From positions 496,001 to 560,000 of the forward strand of contig NZ_MVAB01000001.1 in the NCBI RefSeq assembly GCF_002026305.1: DNA of 64,000 nt. Direction: 5' to 3'. The notes beneath the pieces are model-generated. The model did no database searches. It saw nothing but the letters and a program-made list of their open reading frames with translations, and was not told where the DNA came from. This document shows positions 38,085 through 46,629 of this stretch, piece after piece. Each line of letters starts with the position of its first letter. Within the stretch, counting starts at the first letter, position 1. The DNA is from Vagococcus martis. Its GTDB lineage: Bacteria > Bacillota > Bacilli > Lactobacillales > Vagococcaceae. The translations under genes were made by a program, and so were the position numbers.

Positions 38085-39185
38085 TTATAGTTTATTCTTT
38101 AAAATAGTCGCAATTTGTTGTGAAGCTGTCCCATCGCCATAGGGATTACTAGCAGTCGACATCTCCAGATACGTTGCTTCATTTGTTAGTAAGTTGTCTA
38201 GTGCTTCATAAATGATGTCTTCTTTTGTTCCAACTAGTTTTAATGTCCCTGCTTTTATTCCCTCAGGTCTTTCTGTTGTGTCACGCATGACTAACACAGG
38301 TTTACCAAGAGAGGGGGCTTCTTCTTGTATCCCACCACTATCGGTTATAATCAAATAACTTTTAGCGAGTAAATTATGGAAATCTATCACATCCATTGGT
38401 GGAATTAATTTAACTCGGTTCGTCTGACCAAATACTTCTTTGGCAAGAATTTGAATGGATGGATTCATATGAATCGGGTACACTACTTTAACGTCTTCAT
38501 GTTTATCGACCACTCGTTTGACAGCTTGAAACATTTCTTTCATCGGTTTTCCTTGATTTTCTCGTCTATGAGCTGTTAATACGATTAGTCGGCTATCTCC
38601 TACCCACTCTAATATGTCACTAATATATTCATTTTTAACCGTTGTTTTTAGCGCATCAATCGCTGTATTTCCTGTGACAAATACTGTGTCTTCTTTTTTT
38701 CCTTCATTGAGCAAGGTTTCTTTTGCTTGATTAGTTGGCGCAAAATCAAGTGATGACATCAAACTAATTGATTGCCTGTTAAATTCTTCAGGAAATGGTG
38801 ACGAAATATTATGCGTACGTAAGCCTGCTTCAACATGTCCTACTGGTATTTTAAGATAAAACGCTGCTAAAGCTGATGCATAAGACGTACTCGTATCACC
38901 ATGAACAAGTACCATATCAGGTTTTTCTTTTATTAAAATAGGTTTGATTTTTTCTAAAATATTTTTCGTGACATCAAATAGATCTTGTTGTGATTTCATA
39001 ATATCCAAGTCATATTTGGGTACCACATTAAACACACTCAATACTTGATCCAGCATTTCTCTATGTTGTCCTGTCACACAGACGACCGTTTCAAAATCAT
39101 CCTGTTTTTCTAATTCATTAACAAGTGGGCACATTTTTATGGCTTCTGGACGTGTGCCAAACACTAACATTACTTTTTTCTTCAA
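38085..39185 (-). CDS. wecB: UDP-N-acetylglucosamine 2-epimerase (non-hydrolysing)
   Basis: A 366-residue enzyme that interconverts UDP-GlcNAc and UDP-ManNAc, precursor for wall teichoic acid linkage units and polysaccharides. Motifs: FGTRPEAIKMCPL at the start, VTGQHREML, VHGDTSTSYASA, HVEAGLRT, LTAHRREN and TDSGGIQEEAPSLGKPVLVMRDTTERPEG. The start is a TTG, six bases after GAGGTGA-CTAAAA spacing; no better ATG gives the conserved N-terminus. Also called mnaA. It is not in a polysaccharide cluster here. Confidence 0.93.
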   Translation of the reverse strand: MKKKVMLVFGTRPEAIKMCPLVNELEKQDDFETVVCVTGQHREMLDQVLSVFNVVPKYDLDIMKSQQDLFDVTKNILEKIKPILIKEKPDMVLVHGDTSTSYASALAAFYLKIPVGHVEAGLRTHNISSPFPEEFNRQSISLMSSLDFAPTNQAKETLLNEGKKEDTVFVTGNTAIDALKTTVKNEYISDILEWVGDSRLIVLTAHRRENQGKPMKEMFQAVKRVVDKHEDVKVVYPIHMNPSIQILAKEVFGQTNRVKLIPPMDVIDFHNLLAKSYLIITDSGGIQEEAPSLGKPVLVMRDTTERPEGIKAGTLKLVGTKEDIIYEALDNLLTNEATYLEMSTASNPYGDGTASQQIATILKNKL

Positions 39186-39199
39186 TTTTAGTCACCTCG

Positions 39200-39760
39200 T
39201 TATTTGAGTAATTGCTCGATTCTTTTCTTATCATGACTATATAAGTCATAACCCCTATCATCATATATATGTATCATCGTGTCACTTGTCGGGCTAATGA
39301 TGTATATTTCAGGCATTTCAAAAGAATTCTTTATTTTAAACTGTGGTTTTCTATCTGGAAAATCTTGATTAATCAGACTAAGGATTAGTTGTTTCCATTT
39401 TATATTGTTACAAGTCGTTTCTACTTTCAATTGATGGACAACTTTAGTTACACCGTATTCTATATAGCTACATGTTTGTTCAGATAACTTTATTTTATTA
39501 ACATGCTTGATACATTTATGCATGATTTTATCGACTCTTTTTTTACTATTTATCGGATACTTATTAATCAGAAAAATCACTTTATCGTCTTCAGATAACA
39601 AATCCAATAGAATACGTTTCAATTTTGTATATATTAAGAAAAACATGTCTTCGTTATAAGAGCCATCATCTAAAAACTGATACATATCAGGATGTAAATA
39701 AACTGATGTATGATAAGAAAACAGATTCTCTAAGGACTCCGATGTTAAATATTTTGTCAT
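39200..39760 (-). CDS. DUF3885-like protein of unknown function
   Basis: A 186-residue soluble protein; start set at the ATG at 39760 just after AGGAGA. The C-terminal part, with EIYIISPTSDTMIHIYDDRGYDLYS, resembles DUF3885 (an aromatic/acidic IYDDRG motif is typical of it as I remember the family). No catalytic motif, signal or TM is visible. It sits 14 bases before the wecB-like gene and may be co-transcribed, though a functional link is not evident. Confidence 0.55.
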   Translation of the reverse strand: MTKYLTSESLENLFSYHTSVYLHPDMYQFLDDGSYNEDMFFLIYTKLKRILLDLLSEDDKVIFLINKYPINSKKRVDKIMHKCIKHVNKIKLSEQTCSYIEYGVTKVVHQLKVETTCNNIKWKQLILSLINQDFPDRKPQFKIKNSFEMPEIYIISPTSDTMIHIYDDRGYDLYSHDKKRIEQLLK

Positions 39761-39833
39761 AAAGGTCTCCTTTTTAATCCATATTACCATGAATGAAGGA
39801 AACAAACGATACATTCTATTACTTTAACCTTAG

Positions 39834-39862
39834 TTGACGAGTGATTCATAGTTTGATAAAAT
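39834..39862 (+). promoter_or_regulatory. Promoter of the guanidine-riboswitch transcript
   Basis: TTGACG (39834-39839) and TAAAAT (39857-39862) with a 17-base spacer, about 25 bases before the start of the conserved aptamer. Confidence 0.8.
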
Positions 39863-39881
39863 GACAAACAATTACATATTT

Positions 39882-40017
39882 TAAGTTTTCTAGGGTTCCG
39901 TAGTACTACTGTATTAGTCTGGTCCAAGAGAAAACTCATAGAGAATTTATCTATGTCACGGAAGGACAAAAGCCTGGGAGATACTGTTTTTTTTACAGTG
40001 TCTTTCAGGCTTTTTTA
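39882..40017 (+). ncRNA. Guanidine-I riboswitch (ykkC-yxkD leader) with terminator
   Basis: The three signature strings of the guanidine-I aptamer occur in order: CTAGGGTTCCG (39890-39900), CTGGTCCAAGAGAAAAC (39919-39935) and ACGGAAGGACAAAAGCC (39958-39974). Immediately after, AGCCTG (39971) pairs with CAGGCT near 40007, with an inner ACTGT/ACAGT stem, followed by a T run: an intrinsic terminator that shares the last conserved aptamer strand. The arrangement predicts an ON switch: guanidinium binding sequesters that strand, prevents termination and turns on the exporters downstream. Confidence 0.95.
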
Positions 40018-40037
40018 TTTTAAAAGGAGGAATATCA

Positions 40038-40376
40038 ATGAATAAAGAATGGACGAAAGTTATCTTATCAGCAATACTAGAAGTTTTTTGGGTAATTGGT
40101 TTAACGCACTCAAACAACTTATTTCAATGGACACTCACTATTTTGCTTATTGTTGCCAGTAATTACTTAATGATTTCAGCTACAAGTAAGTTACCAACTG
40201 GAACAGTCTATGCTGTATTTGTAGGTCTTGGTACAGTTGGAATTGTTCTATCAGATGCCTTATTTTTTGGTGCGACACTTAATTTATTAAAACTAATACT
40301 CATTTTATTACTTATTAGTGGGGTTGTTGGTTTAAAACTGTTAACACCAGAAAACAATGCGAAGGAGGAAAAATAA
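40038..40376 (+). CDS. SMR-family guanidinium exporter subunit (YkkC-like)
   Basis: A 112-residue, four-TM small multidrug resistance protein with the essential membrane Glu in ILEVFWVIGLTHS (residue ~17) and GTVYAVFVGLGTVGIVLSDALFF in helix 3. It is the first of two adjacent SMR genes and follows the guanidine-I riboswitch, so the probable substrate is guanidinium. Two different paralogous subunits argue for a heterodimer of the YkkCD type. Confidence 0.88.
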   Translation: MNKEWTKVILSAILEVFWVIGLTHSNNLFQWTLTILLIVASNYLMISATSKLPTGTVYAVFVGLGTVGIVLSDALFFGATLNLLKLILILLLISGVVGLKLLTPENNAKEEK

Positions 40377-40377
40377 T

Positions 40378-40692
40378 ATGGACTGGATTATTTTGATTGT
40401 AGCAGGTTTATTTGAAATGTTTGGGGTCACGATGATTAATCGTTTGTCTGTAAAGCGCACGTTCTCCACTGTATTACTTATTATTTTAGGATTCGGTGTG
40501 AGTTTAACATTACTTAGTATCGCATTAAAGACGATTCCTATGGGTACTGGGTACGCCATTTGGACTGGTATTGGTGTTGTTGGTGGGTCGATAATTGGCA
40601 TGCTATTTTTTGGTGAATCAAAGGATTGGAAACGCCTTTTGTGTATTTTGGTTATTTTACTTTCCTCTATTGGACTAAAAATGATTAGTTAA
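40378..40692 (+). CDS. SMR-family guanidinium exporter subunit (YkkD-like)
   Basis: A 104-residue, four-TM SMR protein; the active Glu is in GLFEMFGVTMINRLS (residue ~13) and helix 3 reads GTGYAIWTGIGVVGG. The start is the ATG at 40378, after GAAGGAGG, one base past the stop of the first subunit. The different sequence of helix 1 (FGVTMINR versus WVIGLTHS) is consistent with opposite membrane orientation of the two subunits, as in paired SMR transporters. Confidence 0.88.
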   Translation: MDWIILIVAGLFEMFGVTMINRLSVKRTFSTVLLIILGFGVSLTLLSIALKTIPMGTGYAIWTGIGVVGGSIIGMLFFGESKDWKRLLCILVILLSSIGLKMIS

Positions 40693-40784
40693 GTTTGTTA
40701 AAATAATTCATCCTATTTTAAGTTACACTTAAGCTAAGTTATTTAAAGTAATAATCAGTTAAAGAAACATTTAGGAGGATTATT

Positions 40785-42311
40785 ATGGATTTTATCAAGC
40801 GAGCGTTACTCAGTACGAAAGCGAAAAAAGGGCGAACGATTTTATTATGTGCGGTATTTTCTGCAATTTTAATTTTTGTTTTAGCTGGATTAACCATTCA
40901 AAGGGCTTCTGTTACTGCAACAGAAAATGCCAAAAAAAGCATTGGGGCTCAGGTCACACTGAGTGCTAATCGCGAAGCGGCTATGAAAAAAAATCAAGAA
41001 TCTTCTAGCGGTGAACGTCCTGACCCAGGTAGCTTTAGTTTAACACCTGTATCATTAGAAGATGCAGAAAAAATTGCGAAGTTAGACAATGTAAAATCTT
41101 ACTCATTTGTTTCCTCAACCTCTGCCACTGCTGGAGATGGTATTACACCAATATCAAGTAGCTCAGCAGAAAAAACAGAGACATCGACAGATGATTCTTC
41201 TGATGACTCAGCACCAAACGCTCCTGGTGGCGGTAAACAAGGTGGCACTATGGAACAGATGAATCAAGGAGATTTTCAAATAAGTGGTGTGGTTAATCAA
41301 TCCATGGCATCTGCTTTTGAAGATGGAACCGCAAAAATGACGAGTGGTGAAGCCATTACTTCTGACGATGTTGACACTGATAATGTTGTGATTGAAGAAA
41401 CTTTAGCTGAAGCCAACGACTTAAAAGTAGGCGATACCTTTACCTTAAAAAACTCTGATGATGAGACCAAAACATATAAAATGACCATAAAAGGAATTTA
41501 TACAACATCAGAATCTGGCGATAGTATGGGCATGCGTTTCAACTTCTTAAATCCAGCCAATACAATTTATAGTTCATATACTTTTGCCAATACACTAAAA
41601 GGTGATGATGCAAAAGGAACAGTTGACTCTGCAACTTATACCTTATCTGATCCTAAAGAGATGGATACTTTTGTTAAAGAAGCAGAAAAACTAATTGATA
41701 CGGACTCTTTTAGTCTACAAACAAATGATCAAGCTTATCAACAAATGTTAACTCCACTAAACAATGTCGCTAGTTTCGCTAAAAATATTGTCATCTTAGT
41801 GGCGATTGCTGGAATTATCATTTTAACACTGATTGTCATGATGACGATTCGTGAACGTTGCTATGAAATTGGTGTATTACTCTCAATTGGTGAATCACGT
41901 TTTAAAGTTATTTTACAATTTTTCAGTGAAATTGTTGTCTGTATGGTCGTGGCACTAATCATTGCAACGTTTAGCGGAAATATCGTAGGAAATGTCGTGG
42001 GTGAACAACTGATTAGTCAACAAACAACTCAAACGACAATGAATCAAGGTGGTCCTGGTAGTGGACAACCTGGCGGAGGAGATAATCAAGCTCCTGAAAG
42101 ACCATCTGGTGGTGGTATGCGAGGTGGATTTGGTGCCATGGGGGCTAGTTCACAAGAAGTCGCAGATGAAATTGAAAATTTAAATATTTCAGTAAGTAGT
42201 ACAGATATCATTAAACTCGCTGGCTTAGGACTACTCATTAGTTTCCTATCCATTCTACTATCATCACTTGGTATTTTAAGATTGCAACCAAAAAAAATAT
42301 TAACTACTTAG
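40785..42311 (+). CDS. ABC exporter permease, MacB/FtsX-like
   Basis: A 508-residue permease: TM1 at about 20-42, a large extracellular domain (about 45-325) including Ser/Asp- and Gly-rich loops (SSAEKTETSTDDSSDDS), three C-terminal membrane segments (about 335-360, 380-405, 470-495) with the MacB-type coupling region RERCYEIGVLLSIGESRFKVI. An unusual Gly/Pro/Gln-rich insertion (GGPGSGQPGGGDNQ and following) of ~45 residues lies between the last two helices. It forms an exporter or mechanotransmission pump with the ATPase encoded next, for peptides or lipids of unknown identity. Confidence 0.82.
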   Translation: MDFIKRALLSTKAKKGRTILLCAVFSAILIFVLAGLTIQRASVTATENAKKSIGAQVTLSANREAAMKKNQESSSGERPDPGSFSLTPVSLEDAEKIAKLDNVKSYSFVSSTSATAGDGITPISSSSAEKTETSTDDSSDDSAPNAPGGGKQGGTMEQMNQGDFQISGVVNQSMASAFEDGTAKMTSGEAITSDDVDTDNVVIEETLAEANDLKVGDTFTLKNSDDETKTYKMTIKGIYTTSESGDSMGMRFNFLNPANTIYSSYTFANTLKGDDAKGTVDSATYTLSDPKEMDTFVKEAEKLIDTDSFSLQTNDQAYQQMLTPLNNVASFAKNIVILVAIAGIIILTLIVMMTIRERCYEIGVLLSIGESRFKVILQFFSEIVVCMVVALIIATFSGNIVGNVVGEQLISQQTTQTTMNQGGPGSGQPGGGDNQAPERPSGGGMRGGFGAMGASSQEVADEIENLNISVSSTDIIKLAGLGLLISFLSILLSSLGILRLQPKKILTT

Positions 42312-42326
42312 AAAAGAGGACTCTAT

Positions 42327-42986
42327 ATGCTAAAAACACAAGATATTGGCTACTGGTACACAAATGAACAAGATTATCTTTATAAAAATGTCGATCTAAC
42401 TTTTGATGCCGGAAAAATGTATGCCATCCTTGGCGCTAGTGGATCTGGTAAAACAACTTTTCTTTCGCTAATCGCTGGACTTGACGTTCCAAAAGAAGGC
42501 TCTATCTATTTTAATGATAAAAATGTGACGTCTATCGGATTACGAAATTACCGTAAAAATGATGTATCGACTATTTTTCAGTCATATAATCTGCTGCCTT
42601 ACATGTCTGCTTTAGATAATGTCTTGACTGCTATGAGTATTTGCCAAACACAAGTCAATAATAGAAAAGAATACGCCCTTGAGCACTTAAATAAAGTTGG
42701 GATTGATGAGTCCTTAGCTACAAAACCTGTTACGCAACTTTCAGGAGGACAACAGCAACGTGTCGCTATCGTTCGCTCGTTATGTTGCAACCATGATTTG
42801 ATCGTAGCTGATGAACCAACTGGAAATTTAGATGATCAAACGTCACAAGATATTGTTTCATTATTTCAAAAAGTCGCTCATGAACAGAATAAATGCATCA
42901 TTATTGTCACTCATGAACAAGATGTTGCAAAAAAATGTGACAAAGTATTTGAATTAAAAAATAAAACATTTGAATTAGTAAAATAG
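42327..42986 (+). CDS. ABC exporter ATPase (MacB/LolD type)
   Basis: A 219-residue ATPase: Walker A GASGSGKTT (about 33-41), Q-loop STIFQSYNLLPYMSA, signature LSGGQQQRVAIVRS, Walker B LIVADEPTGNLDD and H-loop IIVTHEQD. The EPTGNLD sequence is typical of LolD/MacB/FtsE-type ATPases. Starts 15 bases after the permease gene and ends at a terminator. Confidence 0.9.
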   Translation: MLKTQDIGYWYTNEQDYLYKNVDLTFDAGKMYAILGASGSGKTTFLSLIAGLDVPKEGSIYFNDKNVTSIGLRNYRKNDVSTIFQSYNLLPYMSALDNVLTAMSICQTQVNNRKEYALEHLNKVGIDESLATKPVTQLSGGQQQRVAIVRSLCCNHDLIVADEPTGNLDDQTSQDIVSLFQKVAHEQNKCIIIVTHEQDVAKKCDKVFELKNKTFELVK

Positions 42987-43020
42987 CAAAAAGGACTGGT
43001 CACTAGCCAGTCTTTTTATA
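42987..43020 (+). terminator. Terminator after ABC exporter operon
   Basis: AAAAGGACTGG / CCAGTCTTTTT stem with TCACTAG loop and T run. Confidence 0.85.
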
Positions 43021-43276
43021 TTTTTCAAAACTTTCAATTCCCATATTATTATTAAGAAGTAAATACCAGATAAGCATTGCGTTGGTATCAACATACCTTA
43101 TCTCTAAATAAATCTATTGGAAAAATTTAATCACAACACCTGCTATTAAAATTCATGAAATAAAAAAGATTATATACAACTCCTTTTTAAACAATCTATC
43201 AAACTTAATAAATAACATTGTTTTTAAATAATTTTTCGGTTATGCTAACGGTATCATTTGAAGAAAGAAGAGCATT

Positions 43277-44323
43277 ATGAAAAAAATATCGTTAACTTTA
43301 ATCAGCCTATCACTCCTATTAATAGGTGGTTGCCAACAAAAATCAAACGTCGTCACACATGACAATCTTTCAAAGCAAGAAAAGGCATTAAAAGAAAAAT
43401 ATAGTGACTTTTATAATCTGACCTTTTTATCTGATTCTTCTAAAGGAGACGTCTATCCGGTTCCAGGCTTAAAAGAAACAGTGGTTCCTGCATTGGATAA
43501 ACCAGGTAAAAAAAGTATCAGTCATTCAATGGATCCTCAAGGCGTAACGATTGCAGAAGATTACTTACTAATTTCATCATACAGTCACGATAAAAAACAT
43601 CATTCCGTTATTTATGTTTTAGACAAGAAAACGCATGACTATATTAAAACAATTGTTTTAAAAGGAAATCCACATGTTGGTGGAATAACATATGATCCTA
43701 TCGCAAAAAATATCTGGGTATGTTCATCTACAGACGCTAATCAAGCTGAACTCGTGGCTTTTTCTATGGATAAACTCACAGCATACGATATGAAAGAAAA
43801 CTATCAGCCTATTATTTATGATCAAGAAATCACGTTAGATGGCATAAAAAAATCCTCTTACGTTACCTATCATGATAAATCGTTATATGTTGGTTACTTT
43901 TCTGTCAATCACAAAGCCGTTTTAGAAAAATATCAATTTAACGACGATGGCGTATTTGATACAACATTACATGGAAAAAAAGAAATGATAGATGATGATA
44001 CAACTCTTTCTCCTGAAGAAAAATTACACGTTGGAACACAAATTCAGGGTATTACTTTTTATAAAAATTATATGCTTTTATCACGTTCTTACGGGGATAA
44101 AAACTCGAAAATACTTGTCTACGAATTAGATGACAATGATTTATTCCTTGAAAAAGATGCCATAAAAACGATAGAAGCACCACCTTATTTGGAACAAATT
44201 TCCGTATCAGGTAACAAACTCTATACTATTTTTGAATCTGGTACACAACGTTTCCGAGATAAAAAAGGACTGACTGTCGTGAATTATGTTGTGCCACTTG
44301 ATTTGGAGAAGATGTTAGAATAA
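43277..44323 (+). CDS. Lipoprotein, probable beta-propeller, unknown function
   Basis: A 348-residue protein with a lipoprotein signal (lipobox LIGGC, Cys19). The mature part contains repeated strand patterns such as PQGVTIAEDYLLISSYS, VIYVLDKKTH, GNPHVGGITYDPIAKNIWVCS and EQISVSGNKLYTIFESG, which look like blades of a propeller of the kind that surveys ligand or polymer. No catalytic residues are recognisable. The 255 bases upstream hold no clear promoter. Single gene, closed by a terminator. Confidence 0.6.
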   Translation: MKKISLTLISLSLLLIGGCQQKSNVVTHDNLSKQEKALKEKYSDFYNLTFLSDSSKGDVYPVPGLKETVVPALDKPGKKSISHSMDPQGVTIAEDYLLISSYSHDKKHHSVIYVLDKKTHDYIKTIVLKGNPHVGGITYDPIAKNIWVCSSTDANQAELVAFSMDKLTAYDMKENYQPIIYDQEITLDGIKKSSYVTYHDKSLYVGYFSVNHKAVLEKYQFNDDGVFDTTLHGKKEMIDDDTTLSPEEKLHVGTQIQGITFYKNYMLLSRSYGDKNSKILVYELDDNDLFLEKDAIKTIEAPPYLEQISVSGNKLYTIFESGTQRFRDKKGLTVVNYVVPLDLEKMLE

Positions 44324-44325
44324 TA

Positions 44326-44373
44326 TAAACTTCCTTCAATTAATTATAATTTTTTGAAGGAAGTTGTTTTTTT
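44326..44373. terminator. Bidirectional terminator
   Basis: AACTTCCTTCAA (44328-44339) and TTGAAGGAAGTT (44354-44365) form a perfect 12-bp stem with T runs, between convergent genes. Confidence 0.88.
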
Positions 44374-45769
44374 ATTGTCCAATGTCTATCCATTCTAATC
44401 CTTTGTCATTCAACTTTTCAACGTCATCATAATAAAGTACTGGTAAAAAAATCTTACTAATTTGTGTATCATCAACAAAATAACCAAATTTTATTTCTCT
44501 TTTTTCTCCAGGTTTAATATCTGGCATTTTATAAAAACTTTTTCCTTCACCATGGCTATTTAAATAATCTACTTCTCCAGAATACGGAGTAAAATCAACT
44601 TCTTCTTTAGTAACACTCAACCCTTTTTTACTATCTTCTAAAAGATAAAGTCTATTTTGAAAATATAAGTCTTTAATGGTTTTTTTACTTTTATTTTCTA
44701 TAGTAGCTGTCAAATAAACAAATTTAGTTTTTACTTTTCTTTCTCCTACTACTTCATCAAGTGTTTGTATGCCATCTCCTTTTTTGATTATTTTTTGATT
44801 AAATGGCAATAATTCACCATCATTTGCTATTAACTGTTTGTCTTTAAGCTGTTCATATGAATTACTATTAAAATTATTTTTATCTAATAATTTTATATTA
44901 TCCATAACAGTGGCACTTTTAACGGTAAATAAAACCTCTTGCGTGTCATAAACTTTAGTATTTACTGCATCACCTATCTTATGGATATTAGAACTATTTT
45001 TAGGTAAATAGTAATTTTTTTCTGGTTGTTTACCTTTGAATAAGTCTTTACTTAAAATACCATAATGAGTAGCTTCCTTTTCATTGGTTTCTTCTAAATA
45101 TACTTTTTCTAACATTTTTTTCCATTCTGATTCCTTAACATCATTTGAAATATAGGCTTGTAAAACATAACCTTCCTTCTCAAAAAATAGATAAACAATC
45201 GTATCAAATTGAATATCTCCGGAATTAATCATATTTTTTTTAATGACAATACTAGGATGATTATTAAGTGTTAATTCTTCATAGTCTTTTGTGTAAAGTT
45301 CTTTAAAGTCTTCTTTTCCAGATAATTGCCATAAAACGAAACTTATTCCTCCACTGTTTATGTTGTTCTTATAACTAAACTTATTAGAGTCGTTATTTTC
45401 TACCATATCTCTTGGAATATAGTCGAATTTCAATTTATAAAAATGATCATGACTATATTTTTTACTATCTGATAAAGAAATATTTAATTCATAATTATTT
45501 TTATTTACTATCCATTGATAAATTTCTTTTGCAGCATAAATAGTTGTTGGAATCAAAAATGTTATAATAATAGCTACCATAAGTGCATGTTTTAATCCAA
45601 ATTTGATATTAGATTTCTTAGTTGAAACCTGTTTTAAAAAAATTTTTTTATTTGATTGATAAGATGATGAAAAATGATGTACCTCTTGTTCTTTATCAAA
45701 CTCTTCTTCAACTAACCTATTTGCTATTTCTTCTATTATTTTCCTTTCAAATTTTTCATTCTTTCCCAT
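44372..45769 (-). CDS. Second putative anti-sigma factor, membrane anchored
   Basis: A 465-residue protein arranged like the first anti-sigma: a charged cytosolic head (~85 residues, KFERKIIEEIANRLVEEEFDKEQ), one membrane helix (about 66-88, KHALMVAIIITFLIPTTIYAA) and a large extracellular region of two parts, the second (about 255-465) resembling a Telokin-like/DUF4352-type beta domain. Start at the ATG at 45769 after GGAGGAAAG; it overlaps the sigma gene by 14 bases. Sequence is clearly different from the 36-kb pair, so the two systems probably sense different signals. Confidence 0.7.
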   Translation of the reverse strand: MGKNEKFERKIIEEIANRLVEEEFDKEQEVHHFSSSYQSNKKIFLKQVSTKKSNIKFGLKHALMVAIIITFLIPTTIYAAKEIYQWIVNKNNYELNISLSDSKKYSHDHFYKLKFDYIPRDMVENNDSNKFSYKNNINSGGISFVLWQLSGKEDFKELYTKDYEELTLNNHPSIVIKKNMINSGDIQFDTIVYLFFEKEGYVLQAYISNDVKESEWKKMLEKVYLEETNEKEATHYGILSKDLFKGKQPEKNYYLPKNSSNIHKIGDAVNTKVYDTQEVLFTVKSATVMDNIKLLDKNNFNSNSYEQLKDKQLIANDGELLPFNQKIIKKGDGIQTLDEVVGERKVKTKFVYLTATIENKSKKTIKDLYFQNRLYLLEDSKKGLSVTKEEVDFTPYSGEVDYLNSHGEGKSFYKMPDIKPGEKREIKFGYFVDDTQISKIFLPVLYYDDVEKLNDKGLEWIDIGQ

Positions 45770-46295
45770 ATCTCTTTCCTCCAATCACATTTTTTACCAT
45801 GCTTATAGCTCTCTCAAATTGTTTTCGTATAGTTGCTTCTTTTGAATCCATTATTTTCGCTATCTCTTTATTTGATAATCCATAGTAAACTCTATACAAA
45901 AAAACATGAAGATATGGTTCTTTTAATTGCTTACTAATATCTAATATTTCCTGTTCAGATATCATTTTATCTACATAATCATTCACATTATTATCTTCTT
46001 CATGTTTATCTTTTTTAGTTTTATAAGTTTCAAGATATTTTATCTGAGTATTGTTTTTACGATATAAATCAATCGATTTATTCTTTGTTATTTTGATAAT
46101 AAATTTTTTTAAATGTAGATCATCAAATTTTTTTATACTTTCAAAATCTGAGTATAATTGTTCAAAAACTTCTTGAGTAATATCTTCTGCTTGCTCTTTA
46201 TTATTCAATACTGATAAAGCTTGATAAAATATTTTCTGTTCATAACTCTCATATAAATACTCAAAAAATTCTTTATCTGATTTGTTATTTATCAT
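45756..46295 (-). CDS. Second ECF-type sigma factor
   Basis: A 179-residue ECF sigma: region 2 with YEQKIFYQALSVLNNKEQAEDITQ and EVFEQLYSDFESIKKF, region 4 with PYLHVFLYRVYYGLSNKEIAKIMDSKEATIRKQ. The nearby upstream minus-strand sequence TGAAACG resembles an ECF -35 element (autoregulation possible). Paired with the anti-sigma gene overlapping its end. Confidence 0.85.
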   Translation of the reverse strand: MINNKSDKEFFEYLYESYEQKIFYQALSVLNNKEQAEDITQEVFEQLYSDFESIKKFDDLHLKKFIIKITKNKSIDLYRKNNTQIKYLETYKTKKDKHEEDNNVNDYVDKMISEQEILDISKQLKEPYLHVFLYRVYYGLSNKEIAKIMDSKEATIRKQFERAISMVKNVIGGKRYGKE

Positions 46296-46370
46296 AATAA
46301 ACTCCTTTCATAGCTACCTTCATAATATATAACGTTTCAAGCAACTATTTTGTGACACTTTTTAACATAC

Positions 46371-46407
46371 AAAAAGAGATTTTTCCTAAATTACAGGAAA
46401 AATCTCT
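46371..46407 (-). terminator. Terminator of the orphan prfC 3' end
   Basis: AGAGATTTTTCCT (46375-46387) and AGGAAAAATCTCT (46395-46407) form a perfect 13-bp stem followed by a T run on the minus strand. It lies 17 bases after the TAA stop of the orphan prfC fragment, the position expected for an original prfC terminator. Confidence 0.88.
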
Positions 46408-46423
46408 AATAAATCATTTTTAT

Positions 46424-46505
46424 AACAATGTCTTCAATTCAACTTCTGGATACTTATCTGCAAACCAACGCATCGCAAATTGATTTTCAAATAAGAATAA
46501 TGGTT
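46424..46505 (-). pseudogene. Orphan 3' end of prfC (attachment-site copy, left)
   Basis: The minus strand encodes the last ~27 residues of release factor 3, ending VELKTLL and a TAA stop. Bases 46430-46505 are identical over 76 bp to 52217-52292 within the intact prfC. Beyond the repeat the two copies differ at synonymous positions (ACA/ACG, TTA/TTG) and stop codons (TAA/TGA), showing that they come from two alleles. It is the expected scar of site-specific integration into the prfC 3' end. Confidence 0.85.
46430..46505. repeat. 76-bp direct repeat, left copy (putative att site)
   Basis: Exact match to 52217-52292 in the same orientation. It bounds the left side of the 5.8-kb island. Confidence 0.9.
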
Positions 46506-46629
46506 CCTAAACCCTTCTCTACCAACGTTTATCTTACATTAAATTATTTCATCTTGCAATACAAAAATTCCGTAGAACCAACGCAAAGTGATGACTAATT
46601 TAAACAAAAAATTTACTCTATGTCCATAG
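46506..46629. other. Left inner edge of the island
   Basis: No gene. Contains TAGAACCAACGCAAAGTG (46573-46590), an 18-mer that recurs with one change at 52128-52145 near the right edge, in the same orientation. Confidence 0.55.
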
